Assembly (NCBI RefSeq): GCF_040750395.1
Contig: NZ_JBFLVD010000035.1
Coordinates: 42,251 to 106,250, forward strand
From: Scandinavium sp002470465
Lineage (GTDB): Bacteria; Pseudomonadota; Gammaproteobacteria; Enterobacterales; Enterobacteriaceae
Length of the DNA: 64,000 nt
Reading direction: 5' to 3'
Of the stretch, positions 8,777 through 17,146 are shown in pieces. The notes beneath the pieces are model-generated. The model searched no databases and was not told the DNA's origin. It saw only the letters and a list, made by a program, of their open reading frames with translations. Positions within the stretch are counted from its first letter, which is position 1, and each line of letters opens with the position of its first letter. The translations under genes and the position numbers were made by a program.

Positions 8777-9523
8777 ATGCTGCTGAGTGTGATTACCGTT
8801 GCATTTCGAAATTATGAAGGCGTGGTGAAAACCTGGGCGTCACTGGCTCATCTGGCACGCGATCCGGGCATAGAGTTTGAGTGGATTGTCGTCGATGGCG
8901 GCTCTGCGGATGGCACCGAGGATTTTCTAAAAAAACTCAACGGTGACTGTGGCTTACGCTATGTCAGTGAAAAGGATAACGGCATCTACGACGCCATGAA
9001 CAAAGGGATAGCCATGGCGCAAGGTCAGTTCGCCATTTTCCTCAACTCTGGCGACGTGTTCCATGAAGATATTGCCGCGAGCGTGCGTCAGTTAAGGAAC
9101 AAAAACGATCGGGCCATGTATATCGGTGATGCCATGCTGGATTTTGGCGAAGGTCACAAAGTGCGTCGTAGTGCGAAACATGGCTGGTATATCTACCACA
9201 GCTTGCCGGCAAGCCATCAGGCTATTTTCTTTCCGCTGAGTGGATTGCAGAAATACCCTTACGATTTGCAGTATCGGGTCTCTTCCGATTATGCGCTGGC
9301 GGCAAGAATGTATAAAGAGGGCTATGCCTTTAAACGCATCAAAGGTCTGGTGTCTGAATTTTCCATGGGTGGGGTGTCAACCTCAAATAATCTGGAATTG
9401 TGCCAGGATGCGAAGAAAGTGCAGCGCCAGATATTGCGGGTTCCGGGTTTCTGGGCAGAAATATCTTATATGCTCAGATTGCGCACGACGGGTAAAACGA
9501 AAGCCTTATATAACAAAGTCTGA
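8777..9523 (+). CDS. wcaE: WcaE, colanic acid glycosyltransferase (GT2)
   Basis: This is a short family 2 glycosyltransferase of 248 residues, equal to E. coli WcaE. The GT-A core shows I-V-V-D-G-G-S-A-D-G-T near residue 35 and the acceptor motif E-K-D-N-G-I-Y-D-A-M-N-K-G near residue 66, typical of the WcaE/YibD group. E. coli studies, as I recall them, assign it to transfer of the second fucose. An AAGGAG ribosome site precedes the ATG. It sits between wcaD and wcaF with gaps of 14 and 15 bases. Confidence 0.95.
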   Translation: MLLSVITVAFRNYEGVVKTWASLAHLARDPGIEFEWIVVDGGSADGTEDFLKKLNGDCGLRYVSEKDNGIYDAMNKGIAMAQGQFAIFLNSGDVFHEDIAASVRQLRNKNDRAMYIGDAMLDFGEGHKVRRSAKHGWYIYHSLPASHQAIFFPLSGLQKYPYDLQYRVSSDYALAARMYKEGYAFKRIKGLVSEFSMGGVSTSNNLELCQDAKKVQRQILRVPGFWAEISYMLRLRTTGKTKALYNKV

Positions 9524-9538
9524 ATATAAGGATAACGC

Positions 9539-10078
9539 ATGCAGGAATTAAAGGGTTTCTCGGTGCCAAAAGGGTTTCGGGGGGCGGGTGGTATTAAAGT
9601 TCAGCTGTGGTGGGCGGTACAGGCAACGTTATTTGCCTGGTCACCACAAATACTGTATCGCTGGCGGGCATTTTTATTACGTCTGTTTGGCGCAAAAATC
9701 GGAAAAAACGTAGTCATTCGTCCGTCGGTAAAGATTACCTATCCGTGGAAATTAACGCTGGGCGATTATGCCTGGGTCGGCGATGACGCGGTGTTATATA
9801 CCCTGGGTGAAATCACCATCGGTGCAAATTCAGTGGTTTCCCAGAAGTGTTATTTGTGTACCGGCAGTCACGATTATATGAGCGCGCACTTTGACATTAA
9901 CGCGACGCCGATTGTGATTGGCGAGAAATGCTGGCTGGCAACGGATGTGTTTGTGGCACCCGGCGTGACGATCGGTGACGGCACCGTCGTGGGCGCCCGC
10001 AGCAGCGTTTTTAAATCGCTACCGGCAAACGCGATTTGCCGTGGCAATCCCGCAGTAACGATACGCCAACGAGCGTGA
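9539..10078 (+). CDS. wcaF: WcaF, colanic acid acetyltransferase
   Basis: WcaF is a maltose/galactoside O-acetyltransferase-type hexapeptide protein. The left-handed beta-helix lies at about residues 55-170, with G-S-H-D-Y near residue 121 providing the conserved active-site histidine of this family and I-G-E-K-C-W-L-A and I-G-D-G-T-V-V-G-A repeats after it. In the colanic acid pathway it acetylates the first fucose. At 179 residues it is a few shorter than the E. coli protein at the C-terminus. A repeat element separates it from gmd. Confidence 0.95.
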   Translation: MQELKGFSVPKGFRGAGGIKVQLWWAVQATLFAWSPQILYRWRAFLLRLFGAKIGKNVVIRPSVKITYPWKLTLGDYAWVGDDAVLYTLGEITIGANSVVSQKCYLCTGSHDYMSAHFDINATPIVIGEKCWLATDVFVAPGVTIGDGTVVGARSSVFKSLPANAICRGNPAVTIRQRA

Positions 10079-10087
10079 GTGCTTTCA

Positions 10088-10162
10088 CTCTCACCCTAAC
10101 CCTCTGAGAAGAGGGGACAGTTTTCTCCCTCACCCCTTTGGGGAGAGGGCTGGGGTGAGGGG
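10088..10162. repeat. Palindromic CCCTCTCCC repeat, wcaF-gmd gap
   Basis: This copy reads CTCTCACCCTAACCCTCT at the left and GGGGAGAGGGCTGGGGTGAGGGG at the right, so its arms pair with each other at most positions. It is the same family as the element after wzc, with A or T at the variable position (CTCACCC rather than CTCTCCC). It starts 9 bases after the wcaF stop and ends 37 bases before the gmd start. Confidence 0.88.
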
Positions 10163-10199
10163 CAAGGGCAACCTGAACTATTTACAGAGGAAAATTATC

Positions 10200-11321
10200 A
10201 TGACTAAAGTCGCACTCATTACCGGCGTTACCGGGCAAGATGGCTCCTATCTGGCCGAACTGCTGCTTGAGAAAGGCTATGAAGTTCACGGTATCAAGCG
10301 CCGTGCGTCTTCCTTCAACACCGAGCGCGTGGATCACATTTACCAGGATCCGCACGCCAGCAACCCGAAATTCCACCTGCACTACGGCGATCTGACCGAT
10401 ACCTCCAACCTGACCCGTATTCTGCAGGAAGTGCAGCCGGATGAAGTCTACAACCTGGGCGCGATGAGCCACGTTGCGGTCTCCTTTGAATCACCGGAAT
10501 ACACCGCTGACGTGGATGCCATCGGCACGCTGCGCCTGCTGGAGGCGATTCGCTTCCTGGGCCTCGAGAAGAAAACCCGTTTCTATCAGGCCTCCACCTC
10601 CGAACTGTACGGCCTGGTGCAGGAAATCCCGCAGAAAGAAACCACGCCTTTCTACCCGCGATCTCCGTATGCGGTAGCGAAAATGTACGCCTACTGGATC
10701 ACCGTTAACTACCGTGAATCCTACGGCATGTACGCGTGCAACGGCATTCTGTTCAACCATGAATCTCCGCGCCGTGGCGAAACCTTCGTGACCCGCAAAA
10801 TCACCCGTGCGATTGCCAACATTGCTCAGGGTCTGGAGAAGAAGCTGCACCTCGGCAATATGGACTCCCTGCGCGACTGGGGCCACGCCAAGGACTACGT
10901 AAAAATGCAGTGGATGATGCTGCAGCAGGAAAAACCGGAAGACTTCGTTATCGCCACCGGCGTGCAGTACTCCGTGCGTCAGTTCGTGGAAATGGCGGCG
11001 GCACAGCTGGGTATCAAACTGCGCTTTGAAGGCACTGGCGTGGACGAGAAAGGTATCGTCGTTTCCGTAACCGGCCATGACGCACCGGGCGTGAAGCCGG
11101 GCGATGTGATTGTTGAGGTTGACCCGCGTTACTTCCGTCCTGCTGAAGTGGAAACCCTGCTGGGCGATCCGACCAAAGCGCACGAAAAACTGGGCTGGAA
11201 ACCAGAAACCACCCTGCAGGAAATGGTCAGCGAAATGGTCGCCAAAGATCTGGAAGCGGCGAAGAAACACTCCCTGCTTAAGGCTCACGGCTACGAGGTA
11301 GCCATCGCGCTGGAGTCCTGA
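10200..11321 (+). CDS. gmd: GDP-mannose 4,6-dehydratase
   Basis: Gmd converts GDP-D-mannose to GDP-4-keto-6-deoxy-D-mannose, the first step to GDP-L-fucose. It is an extended SDR with the NADP-binding motif G9-V-T-G-Q-D-G-S, a T-S-E-L-Y-G active-site segment near residue 132 and the catalytic Y-A-V-A-K near 157. The ATG at 10200 with an AGAGGA site gives 373 residues, the E. coli length. Three bases separate it from fcl, and the two enzymes act in sequence. Confidence 0.97.
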   Translation: MTKVALITGVTGQDGSYLAELLLEKGYEVHGIKRRASSFNTERVDHIYQDPHASNPKFHLHYGDLTDTSNLTRILQEVQPDEVYNLGAMSHVAVSFESPEYTADVDAIGTLRLLEAIRFLGLEKKTRFYQASTSELYGLVQEIPQKETTPFYPRSPYAVAKMYAYWITVNYRESYGMYACNGILFNHESPRRGETFVTRKITRAIANIAQGLEKKLHLGNMDSLRDWGHAKDYVKMQWMMLQQEKPEDFVIATGVQYSVRQFVEMAAAQLGIKLRFEGTGVDEKGIVVSVTGHDAPGVKPGDVIVEVDPRYFRPAEVETLLGDPTKAHEKLGWKPETTLQEMVSEMVAKDLEAAKKHSLLKAHGYEVAIALES

Positions 11322-11324
11322 TTA

Positions 11325-12290
11325 ATGACTAAGCAACGTATTTTCGTCGCGGGCCACCGCGGCATGGTGGGGTCGGCGATTGAACGCCTGCTTGAACAGC
11401 GCGGTGATGTGGAGCTGGTTGTGCGCACCCGCGATGAGCTGAATCTGCTCGACAGCAAAGCGGTGAACGATTTCTTCGCCGAACAGCGTATCGACCAGGT
11501 GTATCTGGCGGCGGCGAAGGTCGGTGGGATCGTGGCGAATAACACGTTCCCGGCGGATTTCATCTACGAGAACATGATGATCGAGAGCAATATCATTCAC
11601 GCGGCGCACATGCACAACGTGAACAAGCTATTGTTCCTCGGCTCATCATGCATTTACCCGAAGATGGCGAAGCAGCCTATCCCGGAAAGCGAGCTGCTGC
11701 AGGGCACCCTTGAGGCAACCAATGAGCCGTATGCGATCGCTAAAATTGCCGGGATCAAGCTGTGCGAATCGTACAACCGTCAGCATGACCGCGACTACCG
11801 TTCGGTGATGCCGACCAACCTGTATGGCCCGCACGACAACTTCCATCCGAGTAATTCGCACGTGATCCCTGCGCTGCTGCGCCGTTTCCACGAAGCGACG
11901 CAGGAAAACGCCGCTGACGTGGTGGTGTGGGGTAGCGGCACGCCGATGCGTGAATTCCTTCACGTGGACGATATGGCCGCCGCCAGCATCCACGTGATGG
12001 AGCTGGATCGCGAGGTGTGGCAGGAAAACACCGAGCCGATGCTGTCGCACATCAACGTCGGCACCGGCGTGGACTGCACCATTCGCGAACTGGCGCAAAC
12101 CATCGCCAAAGTGGTGGGCTACAAAGGGCGTGTGGTATTCGATGCGACTAAACCTGACGGCACGCCGCGCAAGCTGCTGGACGTTTCCCGCCTGCATCAG
12201 CTGGGCTGGTATCACGAAGTGACGCTGGAAGCGGGGCTTGCGAGCACGTACCAGTGGTTCCTTGAAAATCAGCATCGCTTCCGGGGGTAA
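11325..12290 (+). CDS. fcl: GDP-L-fucose synthase
   Basis: Fcl (WcaG) carries out 3,5-epimerisation and 4-reduction of GDP-4-keto-6-deoxymannose to GDP-L-fucose. It shows the SDR nucleotide motif G-H-R-G-M-V-G-S at the N-terminus, the active-site serine in G-S-S-C-I-Y near residue 108, and catalytic Y-A-I-A-K near 136. The length of 321 residues equals the E. coli enzyme. It is packed between gmd and gmm with gaps of 3 bases each. Confidence 0.97.
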   Translation: MTKQRIFVAGHRGMVGSAIERLLEQRGDVELVVRTRDELNLLDSKAVNDFFAEQRIDQVYLAAAKVGGIVANNTFPADFIYENMMIESNIIHAAHMHNVNKLLFLGSSCIYPKMAKQPIPESELLQGTLEATNEPYAIAKIAGIKLCESYNRQHDRDYRSVMPTNLYGPHDNFHPSNSHVIPALLRRFHEATQENAADVVVWGSGTPMREFLHVDDMAAASIHVMELDREVWQENTEPMLSHINVGTGVDCTIRELAQTIAKVVGYKGRVVFDATKPDGTPRKLLDVSRLHQLGWYHEVTLEAGLASTYQWFLENQHRFRG

Positions 12291-12293
12291 CGC

Positions 12294-12773
12294 ATGTTTC
12301 TGAAGCCAGAAGATTTTGCCACCGTGGTGCGTTCCACGCCGCTCATCTCCATTGATTTGATTGTCGAGAACGCCCAGGGCGAATTTCTGCTCGGGAAACG
12401 CAATAACCGTCCGGCACAGGGCTTCTGGTTCGTGCCGGGCGGGCGAGTGCAGAAAGATGAGCGTCTCGCCGATGCCTTTACGCGCCTGACCGAAGCGGAA
12501 CTGGGCATGAGCCTGCCGATGTCTGCGGGCGAGTTTTACGGCGTCTGGCAGCACTTCTATGACGACAACTTTTCCGGCACGGATTTCAGTACCCATTACG
12601 TGGTGCTGGGCTTTCGCCTGAAGGTGGACGGCAGCACGCTGACGTTGCCTGACGATCAGCACAACGATTATCGCTGGCTGACGAAAGAGGCTTTGCTGGC
12701 GGCGGACAACGTGCACGCCAACAGCCGCGCCTACTTTCATGATGAAAAAACCACGGAGGCACCGCTTCTGTGA
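12294..12773 (+). CDS. gmm: GDP-mannose mannosyl hydrolase (Nudix)
   Basis: Gmm (WcaH, NudD) hydrolyses GDP-mannose to GDP and mannose and may tune the GDP-sugar pools for colanic acid. The Nudix region near residue 49 reads G-G-R-V-Q-K-D-E-R-L-A-D-A-F-T-R-L-T-E-A: the arginine after the seven-residue spacer is kept but the next glutamate is leucine. This altered Nudix box is a known trait of GDP-mannose hydrolases. The length is 159 residues. The stop overlaps the GTG start of wcaI. Confidence 0.95.
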   Translation: MFLKPEDFATVVRSTPLISIDLIVENAQGEFLLGKRNNRPAQGFWFVPGGRVQKDERLADAFTRLTEAELGMSLPMSAGEFYGVWQHFYDDNFSGTDFSTHYVVLGFRLKVDGSTLTLPDDQHNDYRWLTKEALLAADNVHANSRAYFHDEKTTEAPLL

Positions 12774-14014
12774 AAATTTTAGTGTACGGCATTAACTATT
12801 CGCCTGAATTGACGGGCATCGGCAAATACACCGGTGAAATGGTGGAGTGGATGGCGCAGCAGGGCCATGAAGTGCGCGTTATTACCGCACCGCCTTACTA
12901 CCCGCAGTGGCAGGTCGGTGAGCGTTACTCCGCCTGGCGCTATCGTCGCGAAGAGGGAGAGGCGACCGTCTGGCGCTGCCCGCTGTACGTGCCGAAACAG
13001 CCTTCGACGCTCAAGCGTCTGATTCACCTCGGCAGCTTTGCGCTCAGCAGCTTTTTCCCGCTAATGGCGCAGCGCAGCTGGAAGCCGGACCGCATCATCG
13101 GCGTGGTGCCGACGCTGTTTTGCACACCGGGCATGCGCCTGCTGGCAAAACTTTCCGGTGCCCGCACGCTGTTGCATATTCAGGATTACGAAGTCGACGC
13201 GATGCTTGGCCTCGGCATGGCCGGAAAAGGCAAGGGCGGGGTGGTGGCGAAGCTTGCCAGCCGCTTTGAGCGCAGTGGCCTGCACGGCGTCGATAACGTC
13301 TCCACCATCTCGCGCTCAATGATCAATAAAGCGCAGGAGAAAGGCGTGGCGGCGGACAAACTCATTTTCTTCCCGAACTGGTCGGAAGTGGCGCGTTTTC
13401 GCGACGTCAACCCGACCCAGATCGCGGTGCTGCGTGAGCAGTTCGGTCTGCCCGCAGATCAAAAAATTGTGCTCTATTCCGGCAACATCGGCGAAAAGCA
13501 GGGGCTGGAAAACGTCGTGGCGGCGGCAGAGCAGCTTCAGGATAAACCCTGGCTGTTCGTGATTGTCGGCCAGGGCGGCGGCAAAGCGCGGCTGGAGAAA
13601 CTTGTCGCCGAACGCGGGTTGCGCAATGTGCGCTTCTTCCCGCTGCAGTCTTACGAAGCGTTACCCGCCTTGCTGAAAATGGCGGACTGTCATCTGGTCA
13701 TCCAGAAGCGCGGTGCGGCGGACGCGGTGCTGCCCTCAAAGCTGACCAACATTCTTGCGGTAGGCGGCAATGCGGTGATTACCGCGGAAGCTGAAACCGA
13801 GCTTGGCCAGCTGTGTGAGGCGCATCCGGGCATTGCGGTCTGCGTGGAGCCGGAGTTGGTCACGGCGCTGGTCGACGGTATCGAACGCGCACTTGCCATG
13901 CCGCAGCACAACGCCATTGCGGCCGAGTACGCCGGGCGCACGCTCGAAAAATCGAACGTGCTGACACACTTTATCAACGCTATTTCGTCTAATGACGTCG
14001 GGGTTACGTTATGA
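12770..14014 (+). CDS. wcaI: WcaI, colanic acid glycosyltransferase (GT4)
   Basis: WcaI is a GT-B glycosyltransferase; E. coli work, as I recall it, assigns it to adding the first fucose to glucose-PP-undecaprenol. The N-terminus reads M-K-I-L-V-Y-G-I-N-Y-S-P-E-L-T-G-I-G and the C-terminal domain has the donor-site segment L-P-S-K-L-T-N-I-L-A-V-G-G near residue 322. The start is GTG at 12770, overlapping the gmm stop by 4 bases; no upstream ATG fits. At 414 residues it is about seven longer than E. coli WcaI because its C-terminus runs on until it overlaps the manC start by 4 bases. Confidence 0.95.
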   Translation: MKILVYGINYSPELTGIGKYTGEMVEWMAQQGHEVRVITAPPYYPQWQVGERYSAWRYRREEGEATVWRCPLYVPKQPSTLKRLIHLGSFALSSFFPLMAQRSWKPDRIIGVVPTLFCTPGMRLLAKLSGARTLLHIQDYEVDAMLGLGMAGKGKGGVVAKLASRFERSGLHGVDNVSTISRSMINKAQEKGVAADKLIFFPNWSEVARFRDVNPTQIAVLREQFGLPADQKIVLYSGNIGEKQGLENVVAAAEQLQDKPWLFVIVGQGGGKARLEKLVAERGLRNVRFFPLQSYEALPALLKMADCHLVIQKRGAADAVLPSKLTNILAVGGNAVITAEAETELGQLCEAHPGIAVCVEPELVTALVDGIERALAMPQHNAIAAEYAGRTLEKSNVLTHFINAISSNDVGVTL

Positions 14015-15447
14015 GTCAGACTCAACTCTTTCCGGTAGTGATGGCCGGTGGCTCCGGCAGCCGTTTGTGGCCGCTCTCCCGGGTGCTTTATCCCAAACAG
14101 TTTCTGTGCCTGAAAGGCGAGCTGACCATGCTGCAGGCCACCATCAACCGCCTGAACGGCGTGGAGTGCGAAAGCCCGGTGGTTATCTGCAATGAGCAGC
14201 ACCGTTTTATCGTCGCCGAACAGCTGCGTAAGCTGAACAAGCTCACTGAAAACATCATTCTGGAGCCTGCGGGTCGTAACACTGCTCCGGCGATTGCGCT
14301 GGCGGCGCTGGCTGCCCGTCGCAGCTGCCCGAACGGCGATCCGCTGATGCTGGTCCTCGCCGCTGACCACGTGATTCAGGATGAAGAAGCGTTCCGTCAG
14401 GCGGTACGCAATGCGGTGCCGTATGCTGAAAGCGGCAAGCTGGTGACCTTCGGGATCGTGCCGAACCTGCCGGAAACCGGCTACGGCTACATTCGGCGTG
14501 GCGAAGTCAGCCCGGGCGAAAAAGATGCCGTGGCGTTTGATGTCGCCCAGTTTGTTGAAAAACCGAATCTTGAGACCGCCCAGGCCTACGTCTCCGGCGG
14601 CGACTATTACTGGAACAGCGGCATGTTCCTGTTCCGCGCCGGGCGCTATCTGGAAGAGCTCGGCAAATTCCGCCCGGACATTCTTCAGGCCTGCGAGCAG
14701 GCGATGAGCGTGGTGGATCCCGATCTTGATTTTGTCCGCGTCGACGAAGCCGCGTTTCTGGCCTGTCCCGAAGAGTCCATCGACTATGCCGTCATGGAGC
14801 GCACGGCGGATGCCGTAGTGGTGCCGATGGATGCGGGCTGGAGCGACGTGGGCTCCTGGTCTTCGCTGTGGGAAATCAGCAATCACACCTCCGAGGGCAA
14901 CGTTCACCACGGCGATGTGATCAGCCACAAAACTGAGAACAGCTACGTGTATGCGGAATCCGGGCTGGTAACCACCGTTGGCGTAAAAGATTTAGTTGTG
15001 GTGCAGACCAAAGACGCGGTGCTGATTGCCGATCGCAATGCGGTGCAGGACGTCAAAAAAGTGGTGGAAAAAATCAAGGCCGATGGCCGCCATGAGCACC
15101 ACATTCACCGCGAAGTCTATCGCCCGTGGGGGAAATATGACTCCATCGATTCCGGCGAGCGCTATCAGGTGAAACGCATCACCGTGAAGCCGGGGGAAGG
15201 GCTGTCGGTGCAGATGCATCATCACCGCGCGGAGCACTGGATTATCGTGGCGGGCACCGCAAAGGTGACCATTAACGAGGAAGTGAAGCTGCTCGGCGAA
15301 AACGAGTCTATCTACATTCCGCTGGGCGCCACGCACTGCCTGGAAAACCCCGGCAAGATTCCGCTTGACCTGATTGAGGTCCGCTCCGGATCGTACCTCG
15401 AAGAAGACGACATCGTGCGCTACGCCGACAGGTACGGGCGCGTGTAG
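14011..15447 (+). CDS. manC: Mannose-1-phosphate guanylyltransferase
   Basis: ManC (CpsB) makes GDP-mannose from mannose 1-phosphate and GTP. The N-terminal nucleotidyltransferase domain carries the signature A-G-G-S-G-S-R-L-W-P-L-S-R near residue 11 and F-V-E-K-P-N near 175. The C-terminal part from about residue 340 is a cupin of the mannose-6-phosphate isomerase II family (H-H-H-R-A-E-H-W), but the single-function class in colanic acid operons is mainly used as the guanylyltransferase. The length of 478 residues equals E. coli. A REP-type element lies in the 146-base gap before manB. Confidence 0.97.
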   Translation: MSQTQLFPVVMAGGSGSRLWPLSRVLYPKQFLCLKGELTMLQATINRLNGVECESPVVICNEQHRFIVAEQLRKLNKLTENIILEPAGRNTAPAIALAALAARRSCPNGDPLMLVLAADHVIQDEEAFRQAVRNAVPYAESGKLVTFGIVPNLPETGYGYIRRGEVSPGEKDAVAFDVAQFVEKPNLETAQAYVSGGDYYWNSGMFLFRAGRYLEELGKFRPDILQACEQAMSVVDPDLDFVRVDEAAFLACPEESIDYAVMERTADAVVVPMDAGWSDVGSWSSLWEISNHTSEGNVHHGDVISHKTENSYVYAESGLVTTVGVKDLVVVQTKDAVLIADRNAVQDVKKVVEKIKADGRHEHHIHREVYRPWGKYDSIDSGERYQVKRITVKPGEGLSVQMHHHRAEHWIIVAGTAKVTINEEVKLLGENESIYIPLGATHCLENPGKIPLDLIEVRSGSYLEEDDIVRYADRYGRV

Positions 15448-15457
15448 CGCCTGATTT

Positions 15458-15522
15458 GCCGGATGCGCGTTGCTTATCTGGCCTACAGACCGTAGGCCCG
15501 GTAAACGGAGTGCCACCGGGCA
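15458..15522 (+). repeat. REP/BIME-like palindrome, manC-manB gap
   Basis: The sequence runs from GCCGGATGCGCG through CTTATCTGGCCTAC to GTAGGCCCGGTAAACGGAGTGCCACCGGGC. This has the layout of an enterobacterial BIME: a REP palindrome (GCCGGATG...CTTATC-GGCCTAC) followed by an inverted unit ending in CACCGGGC. A second copy with the same layout lies at 52564-52631 between hisG and hisD. Such elements in operon gaps often shield upstream mRNA from 3' decay. Confidence 0.85.
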
Positions 15523-15593
15523 ATAAATTCCACATCAATCAATAAGGCTCATGAAGAGTCAGGGCTGACTGCTGCCTGAAAAAGGGTAAAACG

Positions 15594-16964
15594 ATGAATA
15601 AATTAACCTGTTTTAAAGCCTACGACATTCGCGGCAAGCTCGGTGAAGAGCTCAACGAAGAGATCGCCTGGCGCATTGGCCGTGCTTACGGCGAATACCT
15701 GAAGCCAAAAACCATCGTACTTGGTGGCGACGTTCGCCTGACCAGCGAATCCTTAAAAATGGCGCTGGCGAAAGGCCTGCGCGACGCGGGCGTTGACGTG
15801 CTCGATATTGGCCTGTCCGGCACCGAAGAGATCTATTTCGCCACCTTCCACCTGGGCGTAGACGGTGGGATTGAAGTGACCGCCAGCCACAACCCGATGG
15901 ACTATAACGGCATGAAGCTGGTGCGCGAAGGCGCGCGCCCAATCAGCGGCGATACCGGTCTGCGCGACGTACAGCGCCTTGCGGAAGCTAACGACTTCCC
16001 GAAGGTTTCTGAATCACAGCGCGGCAGCTACCAACAAATCGATCTGCGTAAAGCCTATATCGATCATCTGCTCGGCTATATCGACGTCGCCAACCTGAAG
16101 CCGCTGAAGCTGGTGATTAACTCCGGCAATGGCGCAGCGGGGCCGGTTATCGATGCGCTTGAAGCCCGCTTTAAGGCGCTGAATGTGCCCGTAACGTTTG
16201 TCAAAGTGCACAACACCCCGGACGGCAATTTCCCGAACGGTATTCCGAACCCGCTGCTGCCGGAGTGTCGCGACGATACCCGCAATGCGGTGATCGAGCA
16301 CAAAGCAGACATGGGCATCGCTTTTGACGGTGACTTTGACCGCTGCTTCCTGTTCGACGAAAAAGGCCAGTTTATTGAGGGTTATTACATCGTCGGCCTG
16401 CTGGCGGCAGCCTTCCTCGAAAAACAGCCGGGCGAGCGCATCATCCACGATCCGCGTCTTTCGTGGAACACCGTGGACGTGGTTGAAGCGGCGGGCGGCA
16501 CGCCGGTGATGTCGAAAACCGGGCACGCCTTTATCAAAGAACGCATGCGTCAGGAAGATGCCATCTACGGCGGCGAAATGAGCGCTCATCACTACTTCCG
16601 TGATTTTGCCTACTGCGACAGCGGGATGATCCCGTGGCTGCTGGTAACGGAGCTGCTGTGCCTGAAGGGCAAAACGCTCGGCGAACTGGTGCGTGACCGC
16701 ATGGCGGCCTTCCCGGCGAGCGGGGAAATCAACAGCAAGCTGGCGGACCCGGGCACCTCTATTGCCCGCGTGGAGCAGCATTTCGCCGAACATGCGCTGG
16801 AGATTGACCGCACCGACGGCATCAGCCTGGCGTTTGCTGACTGGCGCTTCAATCTGCGTTCGTCGAATACCGAGCCGGTTGTGCGTCTGAACGTCGAGTC
16901 GCGCGGCGATGCTTCGCTGATGGAAGCCCGAACGAAGGACATTCTGGCGCTGCTGAATCAGTAA
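15594..16964 (+). CDS. manB: Phosphomannomutase
   Basis: ManB (CpsG) interconverts mannose 6-phosphate and mannose 1-phosphate, feeding ManC. All four loops of the alpha-D-phosphohexomutase family are visible: the phosphoserine loop T-A-S-H-N-P near residue 96, the metal loop D-G-D-F-D-R near 245, the sugar loop G-G-E-M-S-A-H-H near 325 and the phosphate loop R-S-S-N-T-E-P near 423. The length of 456 residues matches E. coli CpsG. It is followed by a split repeat element before wcaJ. Confidence 0.97.
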   Translation: MNKLTCFKAYDIRGKLGEELNEEIAWRIGRAYGEYLKPKTIVLGGDVRLTSESLKMALAKGLRDAGVDVLDIGLSGTEEIYFATFHLGVDGGIEVTASHNPMDYNGMKLVREGARPISGDTGLRDVQRLAEANDFPKVSESQRGSYQQIDLRKAYIDHLLGYIDVANLKPLKLVINSGNGAAGPVIDALEARFKALNVPVTFVKVHNTPDGNFPNGIPNPLLPECRDDTRNAVIEHKADMGIAFDGDFDRCFLFDEKGQFIEGYYIVGLLAAAFLEKQPGERIIHDPRLSWNTVDVVEAAGGTPVMSKTGHAFIKERMRQEDAIYGGEMSAHHYFRDFAYCDSGMIPWLLVTELLCLKGKTLGELVRDRMAAFPASGEINSKLADPGTSIARVEQHFAEHALEIDRTDGISLAFADWRFNLRSSNTEPVVRLNVESRGDASLMEARTKDILALLNQ

Positions 16965-16971
16965 CGTGTGG

Positions 16972-17012
16972 CCCCTCACCCCGGCCCTCTCCCCGGAGGG
17001 GCGAGGGGGAAG
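16972..17012. repeat. Half of a split CCCTCTCCC repeat, after manB
   Basis: Right after the manB stop codon comes CCCCTCACCCCGGCCCTCTCCCC-GGA-GGGGCGAGGGGG, a short palindrome matching the head of the repeat at 4905-4993. Its right partner seems to be displaced to 17092-17122, with about 80 bases of unrelated sequence between them. Confidence 0.75.
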
Positions 17013-17091
17013 GTCAAGACCGGGATATGCTCCGGCTCGCTTTTTCAACTGTCATGACGAGTGAAAAAGCCTGATGCCTGTCCCGGTCCGT

Positions 17092-17122
17092 CCCCTCACC
17101 CTCAGGGGAGAGGGGGAGGGGA
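17092..17122. repeat. Second half of split CCCTCTCCC repeat, before wcaJ
   Basis: CCCCTCACCCTCAGGGGAGAGGGGGAGGGG is a small palindrome of the same family and lies 24 bases before the wcaJ start. Together with 16972-17012 it frames the manB-wcaJ gap, as two arms of one element do in the other gaps. Confidence 0.7.
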
Positions 17123-17146
17123 ATGCTATCAACAACAGGAACAACG

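Noticed and set aside
12294..12773. Altered Nudix box in gmm as a sign of inactivity
   Set aside because: Loss of that glutamate is a normal trait of GDP-mannose mannosyl hydrolases.
13690..14928. Open frame of 412 codons on the minus strand opposite wcaI and manC
   Set aside because: Same reasons: antisense to clear genes, no motif, skewed composition.
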